From CAZHOV01 sp964534315 (lineage in GTDB: Bacteria > Bacteroidota > Bacteroidia > Chitinophagales > Saprospiraceae), in NCBI GenBank assembly GCA_964534315.1, contig CAZHOV010000016.1:1-50696 (forward strand): 50,696 nt of DNA, written 5' to 3'. Positions 39,666 to 49,105 of this stretch are shown in pieces. How positions within the stretch are numbered: position 1 is the stretch's first letter; every line of letters starts with the position of its first letter. A program made the position numbers and the translations under genes. The notes below the pieces were generated by a model. It saw only the letters and a list, made by a program, of their open reading frames with translations. It was not told the DNA's origin and made no database searches.

Positions 39666-40499
39666 ATGAATTTGAAATTAGGCTTTTCTTCTTGTCCGAA
39701 CGACACCTTTATGTTTGAGGCGTTGGTTAACAAGCGAATTGATTCAGAAGGACTACAATTTGACATACATATTGCAGATATAAAAGATTTGAATCAATCG
39801 GCATTTAAAGCCTCTCTTGATATTACCAAGATAAGCTTTTTTGCATTTGCTCAACTGACTGACACCTACCAGTTGCTTCATGCAGGTAGCGCCTTGGGAA
39901 ATAACTGCGGCCCGTTGCTGATCGCCAAATCCCATTTAGACCAATCGGATATTTTAAACGGACGCATTGCCATTCCCGGAAAAAATACGACAGCCAACCT
40001 ATTATTTTCGCTGGCTTATCCGGAAGCTACTCAAAAGGAGGAAATGCTGTTTTCCGAAATTGAGGATGCAGTCCTTCAAGAAAAAGTAGATGTGGGACTC
40101 ATCATACACGAAAATCGGTTCACTTACCAGGATAAAGGACTTATCCGGATCATCGATCTGGGAGAGTATTGGGAAACTACAGCTCAGAGCCCTATTCCGC
40201 TGGGAGGAATTGTGGTTAAGAAAGAATTAGAAGATACCATCAAGAAAAAAATAAACCGTGTGCTGAAAAAAAGCATTCAATTTGCTTTTGAGCATCCCGA
40301 TATTGTTCTCCCTTATGTACGTCAATACGCCCAGGAAATGGATGAGGATGTTATGAAGCAACATATTAAACTTTATGTCAATCAGTTTTCAATCGATTTG
40401 GGAGAAAAAGGGCGTACTGCTATACACAAATTGTTCCGAACAGCTTTAGAAAAAGGGTTGATTAAAGAATTACCGGGGAATTTATTCATTGAACGATAA
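39666..40499 (+). CDS. mqnD: 1,4-dihydroxy-6-naphthoate synthase (futalosine pathway)
   Basis: The 277-residue protein is of the periplasmic-binding-protein fold type used by MqnA/MqnD. LGFSSCPNDTFMFEALVN (5-22), DITKISFFAFAQLTDTYQLL (56-75) and GSALGNNCGPLLIAK (79-93) are closer to MqnD than to MqnA. It converts cyclic de-hypoxanthine futalosine to 1,4-dihydroxy-6-naphthoate, so this organism makes menaquinone by the futalosine route. The other mqn genes are outside the window. Confidence 0.9.
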   Translation: MNLKLGFSSCPNDTFMFEALVNKRIDSEGLQFDIHIADIKDLNQSAFKASLDITKISFFAFAQLTDTYQLLHAGSALGNNCGPLLIAKSHLDQSDILNGRIAIPGKNTTANLLFSLAYPEATQKEEMLFSEIEDAVLQEKVDVGLIIHENRFTYQDKGLIRIIDLGEYWETTAQSPIPLGGIVVKKELEDTIKKKINRVLKKSIQFAFEHPDIVLPYVRQYAQEMDEDVMKQHIKLYVNQFSIDLGEKGRTAIHKLFRTALEKGLIKELPGNLFIER

Positions 40500-40652
40500 A
40501 ATTGAGTTTTAGAACAATAAGCGTGCAAAAAACAACCTAACTAATTGCTTAGCAGTGGATTACTAGGAAAAACAATTGATTTCAGCGTTTAACGATACAG
40601 GTAGAGCAGTGATGAAGAATCATTATTTTCCTGAAAAATTTTAGGGAACAAT

Positions 40653-40660
40653 TATATTTG
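40653..40660 (+). promoter_or_regulatory. Promoter -7 element of ald
   Basis: TATATTTG fits the TAnnTTTG consensus; CCTG at 40630-40633 is a weak -33 with 19-bp spacing. The ATG of ald is 39 bp downstream. Confidence 0.5.
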
Positions 40661-40699
40661 CTGAGAAAATAATATTATTCAAACGAAAAAACAGGAAAA

Positions 40700-41812
40700 A
40701 TGATAATAGGGGTACCAAAGGAAATTAAACGCAATGAAAATAGAGTTGCCCTCACACCTGCGGGAGCACTAGAATTAAAAAAAAGAGGACACACCGTATA
40801 TGTACAGACTACGGCTGGTTTTGGAAGCGGCTTTTCTGATGAGGCTTACACGGATGCCGGTGCAAAAATCAGCAATTCAATCGAAGAAACCTACCAGCTT
40901 GCCGAAATGATCATTAAGGTAAAAGAGCCTATTGAGCAAGAATATAAATTGATCAAGGAAGATCAATTGGTTTTTACTTATTTTCATTTTGCCTCTTATG
41001 AGCCATTAACAACAGCGATGATTGAGAGTGGAGCGATTTGTTTGGCATACGAAACAGTAGAATTACCAGACAGAAGTCTTCCATTGTTGGTACCTATGTC
41101 AGAAGTTGCAGGAAGAATGGCTGTCCAAGAGGGGGCGAAATATTTGGAGAAGCCTTCCCAGGGTAGAGGGGTTCTTTTGGGTGGAGTTCCTGGTGTTGCA
41201 CCTGCAAATGTACTGGTTCTTGGAGGAGGCATCGTCGGTACTCAAGCCGCAAAAATGGCCTCCGGATTAGGAGCTAATGTTACCATACTCGATATTAATT
41301 TATCAAGATTGCGTTATTTGGCGGATGTGATGCCTCCTAACGTTACGACTTTGTTTTCAAACGAATATAACATCCGTAACTTGATTACCCAGGCCGATCT
41401 GATCGTGGGCGCGGTATTGATACCCGGTGCCAAGGCACCAAATCTGATCACCAAGGATATGCTAAAGGACATGCAACCCGGCACTGTATTAGTAGATGTT
41501 GCAGTAGATCAGGGCGGCTGTATCGAAACCTGCACGCCAACTACACACGACGATCCTATTTTTGTGATTGACGATGTGGTGCATTATTGCGTTGCCAATA
41601 TGCCTGGTGCGGTCCCTTATACTTCAACTATAGCTTTAACCAATGCAACATTACCTTATGCCATTCAGCTGGCTGAAAAAGGTTGGCAGCAGGCATGCAA
41701 AGATAATCATCCGTTGAAATTAGGACTGAACGTAGTGAAGGGTAAAGTCGTTTACCAGGGAGTAGCTGAGGCTTTTAACCTTCCGTTGGAAGATGTAAAT
41801 TCATTAATTTAA
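40700..41812 (+). CDS. ald: Alanine dehydrogenase
   Basis: The 370-residue protein has the normal family length. It has MIIGVPKEIKRNENRVALTP (1-20), VKVKEP-type substrate residues (IIKVKEPIEQE), and the Rossmann motif VLVLGGGIVGTQAAKMASGL (about 171-190). IPGAKAPNLITKDML and VDQGGC carry conserved active-site positions. It interconverts L-alanine and pyruvate plus ammonia with NAD(H). A T9SS sorting-domain remnant follows directly, then the ornithine aminotransferase gene. Confidence 0.95.
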   Translation: MIIGVPKEIKRNENRVALTPAGALELKKRGHTVYVQTTAGFGSGFSDEAYTDAGAKISNSIEETYQLAEMIIKVKEPIEQEYKLIKEDQLVFTYFHFASYEPLTTAMIESGAICLAYETVELPDRSLPLLVPMSEVAGRMAVQEGAKYLEKPSQGRGVLLGGVPGVAPANVLVLGGGIVGTQAAKMASGLGANVTILDINLSRLRYLADVMPPNVTTLFSNEYNIRNLITQADLIVGAVLIPGAKAPNLITKDMLKDMQPGTVLVDVAVDQGGCIETCTPTTHDDPIFVIDDVVHYCVANMPGAVPYTSTIALTNATLPYAIQLAEKGWQQACKDNHPLKLGLNVVKGKVVYQGVAEAFNLPLEDVNSLI

Positions 41813-41820
41813 GATGGATA

Positions 41821-42000
41821 GGAACTGACCTTACCGCAGGTACAGTTTCATTATTCACAGCTGACGGAAGAAGATTACTTTATCAGGAAATTAATAATCA
41901 GACAATGACGTTGGAAGTTGACTTTCTGCCTAAAGGTCCCTATTTTCTTCGCATAGAAAATGACAATAACTATTTTGTTTATCCGATTATAAAAGAATAA
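41821..42000 (+). pseudogene. Orphan T9SS type A sorting-domain remnant
   Basis: The frame GGA at 41821 to TAA at 41998-42000 encodes 59 residues (TVSLFTADGRRLLYQEI ... DFLPKGPYFLRIEND ... VYPIIKE). This is the C-terminal two thirds of a Por secretion-tail domain (compare the LFDVNGRLLKREKI ... GIYLIKVV of the GH16 gene). It has no start codon and no signal peptide, and it starts within 10 bp of the ald stop; its frame is open into the ald 3' end but offset from the ald frame. It is a relic of a lost secreted protein, probably left by a deletion or recombination that joined ald and rocD. Confidence 0.75.
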
Positions 42001-42003
42001 TGA

Positions 42004-43245
42004 ATGCTAGACACGAAAACACTTTCATCCCAGGAGCTCATTCAACTTGAAGATCAATACGGCGCACATAATTATCATCCGTTGCCGGTAGTATTGTCAA
42101 GAGGTGAAGGCGTTTATATGTGGGATGTAGAAGGTAAAAAATATTATGATTTCTTAGCCGCCTACTCTGCCGTCAATCAAGGGCATTGCCACCCGAGGAT
42201 CATCAATGCTTTGAAAGAACAGGCCAACACGCTTACCCTTACTTCCAGAGCATTTCACAATGATGTACTGGGAAGGTATGAAAAGTTTGTAACCGATTTT
42301 TTTGGCTATGACAAGGTATTGCCCATGAATACGGGAGTAGAAGGAGGAGAAACGGCCATTAAGCTCTGTAGAAAGTGGGCGTATAAAGTTAAAGGAGTGC
42401 CTATTAACCAGGCAAAGATCATCTTTGTTCAAGGCAACTTTTGGGGAAGAACCATTGCTGCTGTTTCAACTTCTACCGATCCCTCCAGCTCGCAACACTA
42501 CGGTCCGTATGTACCGGGGTTTGAGATCATTCCCTACAATGACCTGGAGGCCCTAGAGAAGGCTCTGCAGGATCCAAATGTAGCCGGTTTTATGGTAGAA
42601 CCCATTCAGGGAGAAGCAGGTGTAGTCGTTCCTGATGAAGGTTATTTAAAAGGAGCCTATGATTTATGCCAAAAAAATAACGCGCTCTTTATTGCTGATG
42701 AGGTACAGACAGGCATTGCCCGGACAGGCAGGTTGATCTGTTGCGAATACGAAGGGTTTAAGCCTGATATTTTAGTTCTTGGTAAAGCATTGTCAGGAGG
42801 TGTTTATCCCGTTTCAGCAGCATTGGCAAGAGATGAGATCATGCTGACGATAAAGCCGGGAGAACACGGTTCGACGTTTGGCGGAAATCCGTTGGCCTGT
42901 GCTGTTGCAATGGAAGCGCTCAAAGTGGTAAAAGATGAAAAACTCGCTGAAAATGCAGAAAGACTAGGCCATATTTTTAGAGGACGAATGGAAGCATTAG
43001 TGCAAAAATCAGAACTTGTCACTTCAGTACGAGGAAAAGGGTTGTTAAACGCTATCGTGATCAATGATACAGAAGAACACAATACCGCCTGGAAAATATG
43101 TCTTAAACTGCGCGATAATGGCCTACTAGCCAAACCAACGCACGGCAATATCATCCGTTTTGCCCCTCCTTTAGTTATGACGGCGGAACAACTGGACGAG
43201 TGTTGCTCCATCATTGAAAATACTATTTTAAATTTTACTCCATAA
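42004..43245 (+). CDS. rocD: Ornithine aminotransferase
   Basis: This 413-residue class III aminotransferase has MNTGVEGGETAIKLCRKW (108-125), VEPIQGEAGVVVP (198-210), FIADEVQTGIARTG (229-242, Asp232 contacting the pyridine N) and LVLGKALSGGVYPVSA with the PLP Lys261. The set fits ornithine delta-aminotransferase rather than acetylornithine aminotransferase. It makes glutamate semialdehyde from ornithine. It begins 3 bp after the sorting-domain remnant and ends at a terminator. Confidence 0.93.
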   Translation: MLDTKTLSSQELIQLEDQYGAHNYHPLPVVLSRGEGVYMWDVEGKKYYDFLAAYSAVNQGHCHPRIINALKEQANTLTLTSRAFHNDVLGRYEKFVTDFFGYDKVLPMNTGVEGGETAIKLCRKWAYKVKGVPINQAKIIFVQGNFWGRTIAAVSTSTDPSSSQHYGPYVPGFEIIPYNDLEALEKALQDPNVAGFMVEPIQGEAGVVVPDEGYLKGAYDLCQKNNALFIADEVQTGIARTGRLICCEYEGFKPDILVLGKALSGGVYPVSAALARDEIMLTIKPGEHGSTFGGNPLACAVAMEALKVVKDEKLAENAERLGHIFRGRMEALVQKSELVTSVRGKGLLNAIVINDTEEHNTAWKICLKLRDNGLLAKPTHGNIIRFAPPLVMTAEQLDECCSIIENTILNFTP

Positions 43246-43250
43246 TTTTT

Positions 43251-43294
43251 CTACGGGCTGTTCGTTAATTTAAACTGACAGCCCGTAGTATTTT
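43251..43294 (+). terminator. Intrinsic terminator of rocD
   Basis: CTACGGGCTGT (43251-43261) pairs perfectly with ACAGCCCGTAG (43278-43288); the loop is 16 nt and TATTTTTT follows. It begins 5 bp after the rocD stop. Confidence 0.92.
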
Positions 43295-43439
43295 TTCCAG
43301 CCATTTTTTCCTAGCCGATACGATTTCATCGAGTTATATGTTAAATTTTTGATAAATTCGTCGTTTTATCTCAGTATATTTCGGATTTTTATCTTTTTGT
43401 TCGGTCATCTTTAGCCAATTCGCAAAACCAAAAAGGATT

Positions 43440-46400
43440 ATGCATTTAAAAAAGTTAACCTTTCTAATTTTCATTATCGGATGGTTGGGAACTTCCTATT
43501 GCCAGCAGTCTTCTATTTTCACAGAGGCGAATCGACTTTTCAAGACAGGGGTAGACTACTTTGATAAGGGATTATTCGGTTTTTCGCAGAAGCAGTTCGA
43601 AAAAACCATAGAAATGATCCGGCAAGCCAATGAGCCCCAATACGAACAACTAAAAATGCGGGCCGAACTCTTCTACGCCAAATGCGCAGTCAGGCTAAAT
43701 CAACCGAATGGCGAATTACTTGTACTCGATTTCTCCAGAAAGTATGACCCCGACCCGCTCGCCCAGCAGGCATTGATAGAAATGGGTGATTATTATTACA
43801 ACGAACGGGATTATGAAAAGGCTATTGAGTTGCTGGAACAAGTAGATTATTTCGGATTAAGTAAAGATCAGCGATCCGAAGTTCTGTTTAAATTGGGCTA
43901 CTGCCAGTTCGTCAAAAAGGATATACGCTCTGCCAAATCCAATTTTAAAAAGATCAAAGAAGTCGAAAACCAGTTTTATTATCCCTCCAACTACTATTAC
44001 GGACTTACCGAATTTTTTGACAATAATTATGATTTGGCTATTTCCGCCTTTCAACGGGTAAGCAACTCTAAAAAATATCGTAAATATATTCCTTATTACA
44101 TTACCCAAATTTATTTTGCTAAGGGAGAATACGACAATGTTATCAAATATGCGGAGCCTAAAGCAGAGGATAACAGTTACCGCAAACTACCTGAGATCAA
44201 TATGCTGATCGGGCAGGCTTATTTTGAGCGGGGAGAGTATAAAAAGGCATTGCCTTTTGTTCAACGCTTTGATGAAAGAGGCCGCAATAAAAGCAAAGAA
44301 AATTACTATCAGATTGGATATATTTTTTACGAAAACGAAAAATATAAAGAAGCGATAGAAAACTTTGAGCAACTGAGCAACGAAGATAATGAGCTCGGCC
44401 AAAGTGCCTTGTACAATATGGCAGATGCCTACCTCAAAATTAATAAAAAAGATTTTGCTCATAATGCATTTGCATTAGCAAGCCGGATGGAACACGACCT
44501 TATTCTGCAGGAAGAGGCGCTTTTTCAATATGGAAAGCTATCTTATGATTTGGGCTATGACAGAGATGCCATCAATAGCTTTGAGCAAATCCCTCCTCAA
44601 TCAAAATACTACCGGGAATCACAAGAATTTATGAGCGATCTCTTGCTCAATACCGGCGAATACTCCCAGGCAATAGAAGTGATTGAAGAACTAAATAACC
44701 GCACTCCCAAAATGCGGGAAACCTACCAGCAAGTAACCTATTTAAGAGGATTACAACTGTATAAAGACGGAAAACTGGAAGAAGCTGAAGAACTGTTTAA
44801 AAAATCATTGGATGAACCGGTAGACCAAAATACCAGAGCGCTTGCCATTTTCTGGAAAGGAGAAATCGCACACAATGAGCGAAAATATAACCAGTCTATA
44901 ACGGAGTTAAATAAATACCTGAGTCTCGCTAAAACCATCCCTGACTTACCTGATGAAGCTAGTGTTTTTATAGCTAATTACACGCAGGGATACAATTACC
45001 TTAAACAAAAAAATTACAATACAGCCTTTGGTTATTTCACCGATGCCATCCAGGAAATCAAGCAAAACTATAATCAAGTCCAAAACCAACTGGTTCGAAA
45101 TCAAATTTTGGGCGATGCTGTATTGAGAGCAGGTGATTGCCAATTTAAGCGCAACGAATATGACGGCGCCATCGCTTATTATGACGAAGCCATTCAGGAG
45201 CGTTTCTCAGGATTTGTCTATGCGCTTTACCAAAAAGCCATTATTCAGGGACTCCGCGGCAATCAAACCGGAAAAATCATTTCACTGGAAGAAATTGCTG
45301 ATGAATATCCTAATACTCAATTTGCAGATGATGCCTTGCTCCAGTTAGGAACAACGTACCAAGAAATGGGTAAACTGTCCATGGCTAAAGATCCTCTACT
45401 CAGGTTGGTTAACCAATATAAGGGCAAGTCTAACCTGATCAATAAAGCGCTGCTAAAGCTCGGTTTGATTAGCTACAACCGGGGAGATACAAATGCAGCT
45501 CTGGAATATTACAAAGAGATCTTCCAGTACAATCCCGAAGCAGATGAAGCTAATAGCGCTCTGGCTGCAATAGAAGAGATCTACGTGGACGATTTGAGCG
45601 AGCCGGATAAGTACCTGGATTTCCTGGAATCTATCCCTGGATACGATGTAAATACGGCTGAGAAGGAATCCATCCAATATCAAGCTGCCGAATCTCAATA
45701 CGAAAACGGTAATTACTCCAAAGCTGTCTCTTCTTTTACTAACTACTTGCGTAAATATCCTAATGGAAGGTACAGTTTGAAAGCCCATTATTATCGAGGC
45801 GAATCTCAGGCAGTTCTTAAAAACTATAGCGAAGCTTTAGTAGATTATGACTTTATCGTTGGAAAGGGATTGAGTAATTTTTATGTTAAGGCGCTAAGAA
45901 AAGCGGCGATCATCAGCTACATTCACGAAAAGGATTTCGACCGTGCATTCAACTATTATTCAAAAATGGAAGAAAATGCCATTACGGATGATGAGCGGTT
46001 TGAGGCGCAGATCGGAGCGATGCAGAGTGCTTATCAAATAAATCGCACCGAAGATGTATATAACCTGGCTCAAAAGGTCATCAGCAACTCATTGGCCTCT
46101 CCTGAGCAGGAAGCAACGGCTTATCTGTACCTCGGCAAAATTGATAACGACCGGAAAAATCACGCGAAGGCCATCAATTACTTCGAAAATGTTATCGACC
46201 TTACGGAGAACGAATTAGCGGCAGAAGCCAGATACCAAATTGCCTTTGCTCTTTATATGCAAAGGGATCTGGAAGGCGCCAAACAGAAATGCCTGGATGC
46301 CTATCGCGAAAGTTCGGGCTATCCCTATTGGGTAGCCAAAAGCGTCATCCTGTTATCTGATATCCTGACCGAGCAAGGAGATACCTTCAATGCAAAAGCA

Positions 46401-46562
46401 GTACTCGAAGGTTTGATTGAAAATTATAACGAAGATCCTGAATTGGTCAAAATAGCTAACGAAAAATTGGCTAATCTAAAAGCCATGGAAGCTTCCACCA
46501 GAGGATTTAGCGACGACAGTAACGACGGCCTAATGGAAATGGACGAAATTGAAAATAATTAA
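43440..46562 (+). CDS. Large exported TPR protein
   Basis: The 1040-residue protein has a signal peptide (MHLKKLTFLIFIIGWLGTSYCQ). The rest is a superhelix of tetratricopeptide-like repeats from about residue 25 to 1010 (e.g. YNMADAYLKINKKDFAHNAF, QLGTTYQEMGKLSMAKDPLL, YYRGESQAVLKNYSEALVDY), with a short acidic tail (NDGLMEMDEIENN). It is probably a periplasmic scaffold. An outer-membrane barrel gene follows 45 bp downstream, so the pair likely forms a complex or shares a process such as envelope biogenesis; the precise role is unknown. Confidence 0.82.
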   Translation: MHLKKLTFLIFIIGWLGTSYCQQSSIFTEANRLFKTGVDYFDKGLFGFSQKQFEKTIEMIRQANEPQYEQLKMRAELFYAKCAVRLNQPNGELLVLDFSRKYDPDPLAQQALIEMGDYYYNERDYEKAIELLEQVDYFGLSKDQRSEVLFKLGYCQFVKKDIRSAKSNFKKIKEVENQFYYPSNYYYGLTEFFDNNYDLAISAFQRVSNSKKYRKYIPYYITQIYFAKGEYDNVIKYAEPKAEDNSYRKLPEINMLIGQAYFERGEYKKALPFVQRFDERGRNKSKENYYQIGYIFYENEKYKEAIENFEQLSNEDNELGQSALYNMADAYLKINKKDFAHNAFALASRMEHDLILQEEALFQYGKLSYDLGYDRDAINSFEQIPPQSKYYRESQEFMSDLLLNTGEYSQAIEVIEELNNRTPKMRETYQQVTYLRGLQLYKDGKLEEAEELFKKSLDEPVDQNTRALAIFWKGEIAHNERKYNQSITELNKYLSLAKTIPDLPDEASVFIANYTQGYNYLKQKNYNTAFGYFTDAIQEIKQNYNQVQNQLVRNQILGDAVLRAGDCQFKRNEYDGAIAYYDEAIQERFSGFVYALYQKAIIQGLRGNQTGKIISLEEIADEYPNTQFADDALLQLGTTYQEMGKLSMAKDPLLRLVNQYKGKSNLINKALLKLGLISYNRGDTNAALEYYKEIFQYNPEADEANSALAAIEEIYVDDLSEPDKYLDFLESIPGYDVNTAEKESIQYQAAESQYENGNYSKAVSSFTNYLRKYPNGRYSLKAHYYRGESQAVLKNYSEALVDYDFIVGKGLSNFYVKALRKAAIISYIHEKDFDRAFNYYSKMEENAITDDERFEAQIGAMQSAYQINRTEDVYNLAQKVISNSLASPEQEATAYLYLGKIDNDRKNHAKAINYFENVIDLTENELAAEARYQIAFALYMQRDLEGAKQKCLDAYRESSGYPYWVAKSVILLSDILTEQGDTFNAKAVLEGLIENYNEDPELVKIANEKLANLKAMEASTRGFSDDSNDGLMEMDEIENN

Positions 46563-46607
46563 TCCATTAACCTTTATCAATTTAAAAAAAAACCACGCTC
46601 TTTTCAT

Positions 46608-48230
46608 ATGAATCATCCAACTTATATCTTTCTGGTCTTGTTGATCGTATTTTCAGGGAATGTGATCTTTGCTCAACCCCCTTCGGAAGAACTAGAAACC
46701 GAGGAAGTGGAAATCATCCGAAACTTTGAGGCTAATCTGGAAGAAACTGAAAAATTCCTCCTTCAGCCTGATTTACCGGATCAAAAAAAGCAACTTGAAA
46801 ATTTGAATTATAATATTCCGAAAAAGCCTATTCAGCTAGAATATCCGGCACCAAAGATACGGCCGATAGCTATGCGAAGAGATCAGGCACCACCCGTTTA
46901 CAACGGCTGGCTGAAAGCCGGATACGGAACGCCTAATTCGCCCTATGCAGAACTGGGTTATAATTTCACTAGCGAAGAAAAACTCGATCTGGGCATCAAA
47001 CTAAAACATCATTCCGCCAACAGAAAAGCACTCGACAACCAGCGCTTTATGATCAATACCGGAAAAATTGACGGTACTTACTTCTTCGAGGAGGGGTTTG
47101 CCCTAAATGCCGATTTGGGATATACTCAAAATCAGGTGCACCTTTATGGCTATGATCATGAAGACACCTCCTTTACCAGAAAAGAGGTGGAGCGAAATAT
47201 CAACACCCTTGAAATCGGAGGGCGCTTCTTTAATAGCGAAAAAACGGTTGGTGATCTCAATTATTACGCCGATGCCGACTTCTACCTCCTCCGCGAATCT
47301 TTTTTGGCATCCAGAGAAACTGGCGTAAAACTAGATTTCGGAGTTACAAAATTCTTCGATGCAAAACATCCGCTATCCATAAAGTTAATCACAGACTTTA
47401 CTACCTTTAAAGATACTGCCACCCAAAATCTCCATAACTTTTACTTACAGCCTAATTTCACCTTTCATGGAGATCAATTTATGATCAGGGCCGGATTTAA
47501 TCTGGTTTCAAGCGATGATGACTTTAGATTATTTCCTGATATAGAAGCTAGCGTCGCTATCCTGGGTTCACAAATCGGAGCCTTTATCGGTTGGAATGGA
47601 ACGCTTCAGAAAAACAGTTTCAGAAACCTGATCGACTATAACCCGTTTGTGGCTTCCAGGTTGAATATTGGAAACACGAGCATCAATGATTATTACGGAG
47701 GGGTCAAAGGACGCATTGCAAATATTGAATACAGAGCTCAGGTTGGATATAAAAACACTAAAGACCTGGCGCTCTTCCTAGCCAATCAGGCTGACAGGCG
47801 CCAGTTTGACGTACTTTACGATACGGTCAATATCTTTTACCTTAAAGGAACGATCTCTTACACACCGATTAAAGAACTTAGCATCACCGCTTCTTTAGGG
47901 CAAAACTTCTTCGATACCAGAAACGTCGAAAAAGCCTGGGGATTACCTGCTTTTGAAAGTAATGTAACTCTGGCCTATACGCCTACCGAAAAGGTAAGGA
48001 TCACGGCCGAGCTGTTCTTGCAAGATGACATTCCGTTTCTAAATACCGATGGTGAATCTATTAATACCAGTGCATTATTCGATATTAATCTGGGCGGAGA
48101 ATATTTTTTCTCTAAAAATATCGGCGCATTCCTTCAATTTAATAACCTCGCTGATAACCAACGAGAGCGCTGGCAGGGATACCCGATGATCGGAATAAAT
48201 ATTATCGGCGGAATTATGGCCAGGTTTTAA
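46608..48230 (+). CDS. Outer-membrane beta-barrel protein paired with the TPR protein
   Basis: The 540-residue protein has a signal peptide (MNHPTYIFLVLLIVFSGNVIFAQ). It has a Pro/Glu-rich periplasmic stretch (25-95) and then amphipathic strands with the alternating pattern of a barrel, ending in a strand with a C-terminal aromatic (IGINIIGGIMARF). No TonB box or plug domain is seen, so it is not a standard TonB-dependent receptor. Strands such as DLGIKLKHHSAN and YRAQVGYKNTKDLALF are typical of TonB-receptor-like barrels of unknown function in this phylum. It starts 45 bp after the TPR gene. Confidence 0.75.
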   Translation: MNHPTYIFLVLLIVFSGNVIFAQPPSEELETEEVEIIRNFEANLEETEKFLLQPDLPDQKKQLENLNYNIPKKPIQLEYPAPKIRPIAMRRDQAPPVYNGWLKAGYGTPNSPYAELGYNFTSEEKLDLGIKLKHHSANRKALDNQRFMINTGKIDGTYFFEEGFALNADLGYTQNQVHLYGYDHEDTSFTRKEVERNINTLEIGGRFFNSEKTVGDLNYYADADFYLLRESFLASRETGVKLDFGVTKFFDAKHPLSIKLITDFTTFKDTATQNLHNFYLQPNFTFHGDQFMIRAGFNLVSSDDDFRLFPDIEASVAILGSQIGAFIGWNGTLQKNSFRNLIDYNPFVASRLNIGNTSINDYYGGVKGRIANIEYRAQVGYKNTKDLALFLANQADRRQFDVLYDTVNIFYLKGTISYTPIKELSITASLGQNFFDTRNVEKAWGLPAFESNVTLAYTPTEKVRITAELFLQDDIPFLNTDGESINTSALFDINLGGEYFFSKNIGAFLQFNNLADNQRERWQGYPMIGINIIGGIMARF

Positions 48231-48246
48231 CCCAGCCAGGTCAACC

Positions 48247-49095
48247 ATGTACCTGATCAATATAAACGGCTTCGTCAAAAAAGAAGAAGATGCCATTTTA
48301 AGCTCCTCCAATCGGGCATTCCGATATGGAGACGGCCTTTTCGAATCTATTGCCTTTGTTCAGGGGAAAGCGCCGCTATGGGACTACCACATGGATCGGC
48401 TTTTCAAAGGGCTTGAACTAGTAAAATTCGAAATCCCCCCACATTTCACCTCCAAATTTCTTTGGAATGAGGTAGTGAAACTAATTACTCCAAAATCCGA
48501 TTTCAGGATACGAATTACCGTCTATCGGTCCGGCAGAGGGCTTTATGCGCCGGTTAATGACCTACCCGAATTTCTAATAGCAGCCCATAAAGCTGATGAC
48601 CAATTGACCGAATGGCCGGACAAAGGATTAACCATAACTATTTTCCCGACCCCGGTTTTAGCTCCGGCAGGAGGCATACACAACCTCAAGTCCTGTAATA
48701 GTCTTCCTTATGTGCTTGCTGCACGATATGCCAGAAAGCAAAATATGGATGATAGTCTGGTATTGAATACAGATAAAGGGGTGGCAGAGTCTTCTAATTC
48801 CAACCTGTTTATTGTCAAAGGAAACGACCTTTTTACGCCTCCATTAGTAGCGGGTTGTGTGAATGGAGTTTTTCGAAATCTAATTTTTTCCTATTTTAGC
48901 TCCCGAAAATCGAATACCAATTTGCAGCTCCATGAAAAAAGCCTCGCCATCAATGACCTCCTGACAGCAGATGAGCTTTTTCTAACCAATGCTACAAGAG
49001 GAATACGATGGGTAAAACAACTTGACAGCCAATTATTTCACTGCGACATAACAAAGCAGGTTCACAGTGAATGCATGCAATTTTTAGGAATGTAA
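48247..49095 (+). CDS. Class IV PLP aminotransferase (PabC/D-amino-acid-transaminase-like)
   Basis: This 282-residue fold-type IV PLP enzyme has FRYGDGLFESI (25-35), FRIRITVYRSGRGLYAP, LKSCNSLPYVLAAR with the PLP Lys148, and GVAESSNSNLFIVKG with the Glu that contacts the pyridine N. The size and motifs fit aminodeoxychorismate lyase (PabC) or a branched-chain/D-amino-acid transaminase; the choice cannot be made by reading. It starts 16 bp after the barrel gene and ends 10 bp before the biotin carboxylase gene. Confidence 0.85.
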   Translation: MYLININGFVKKEEDAILSSSNRAFRYGDGLFESIAFVQGKAPLWDYHMDRLFKGLELVKFEIPPHFTSKFLWNEVVKLITPKSDFRIRITVYRSGRGLYAPVNDLPEFLIAAHKADDQLTEWPDKGLTITIFPTPVLAPAGGIHNLKSCNSLPYVLAARYARKQNMDDSLVLNTDKGVAESSNSNLFIVKGNDLFTPPLVAGCVNGVFRNLIFSYFSSRKSNTNLQLHEKSLAINDLLTADELFLTNATRGIRWVKQLDSQLFHCDITKQVHSECMQFLGM

Positions 49096-49105
49096 AACCA
49101 ACAAA

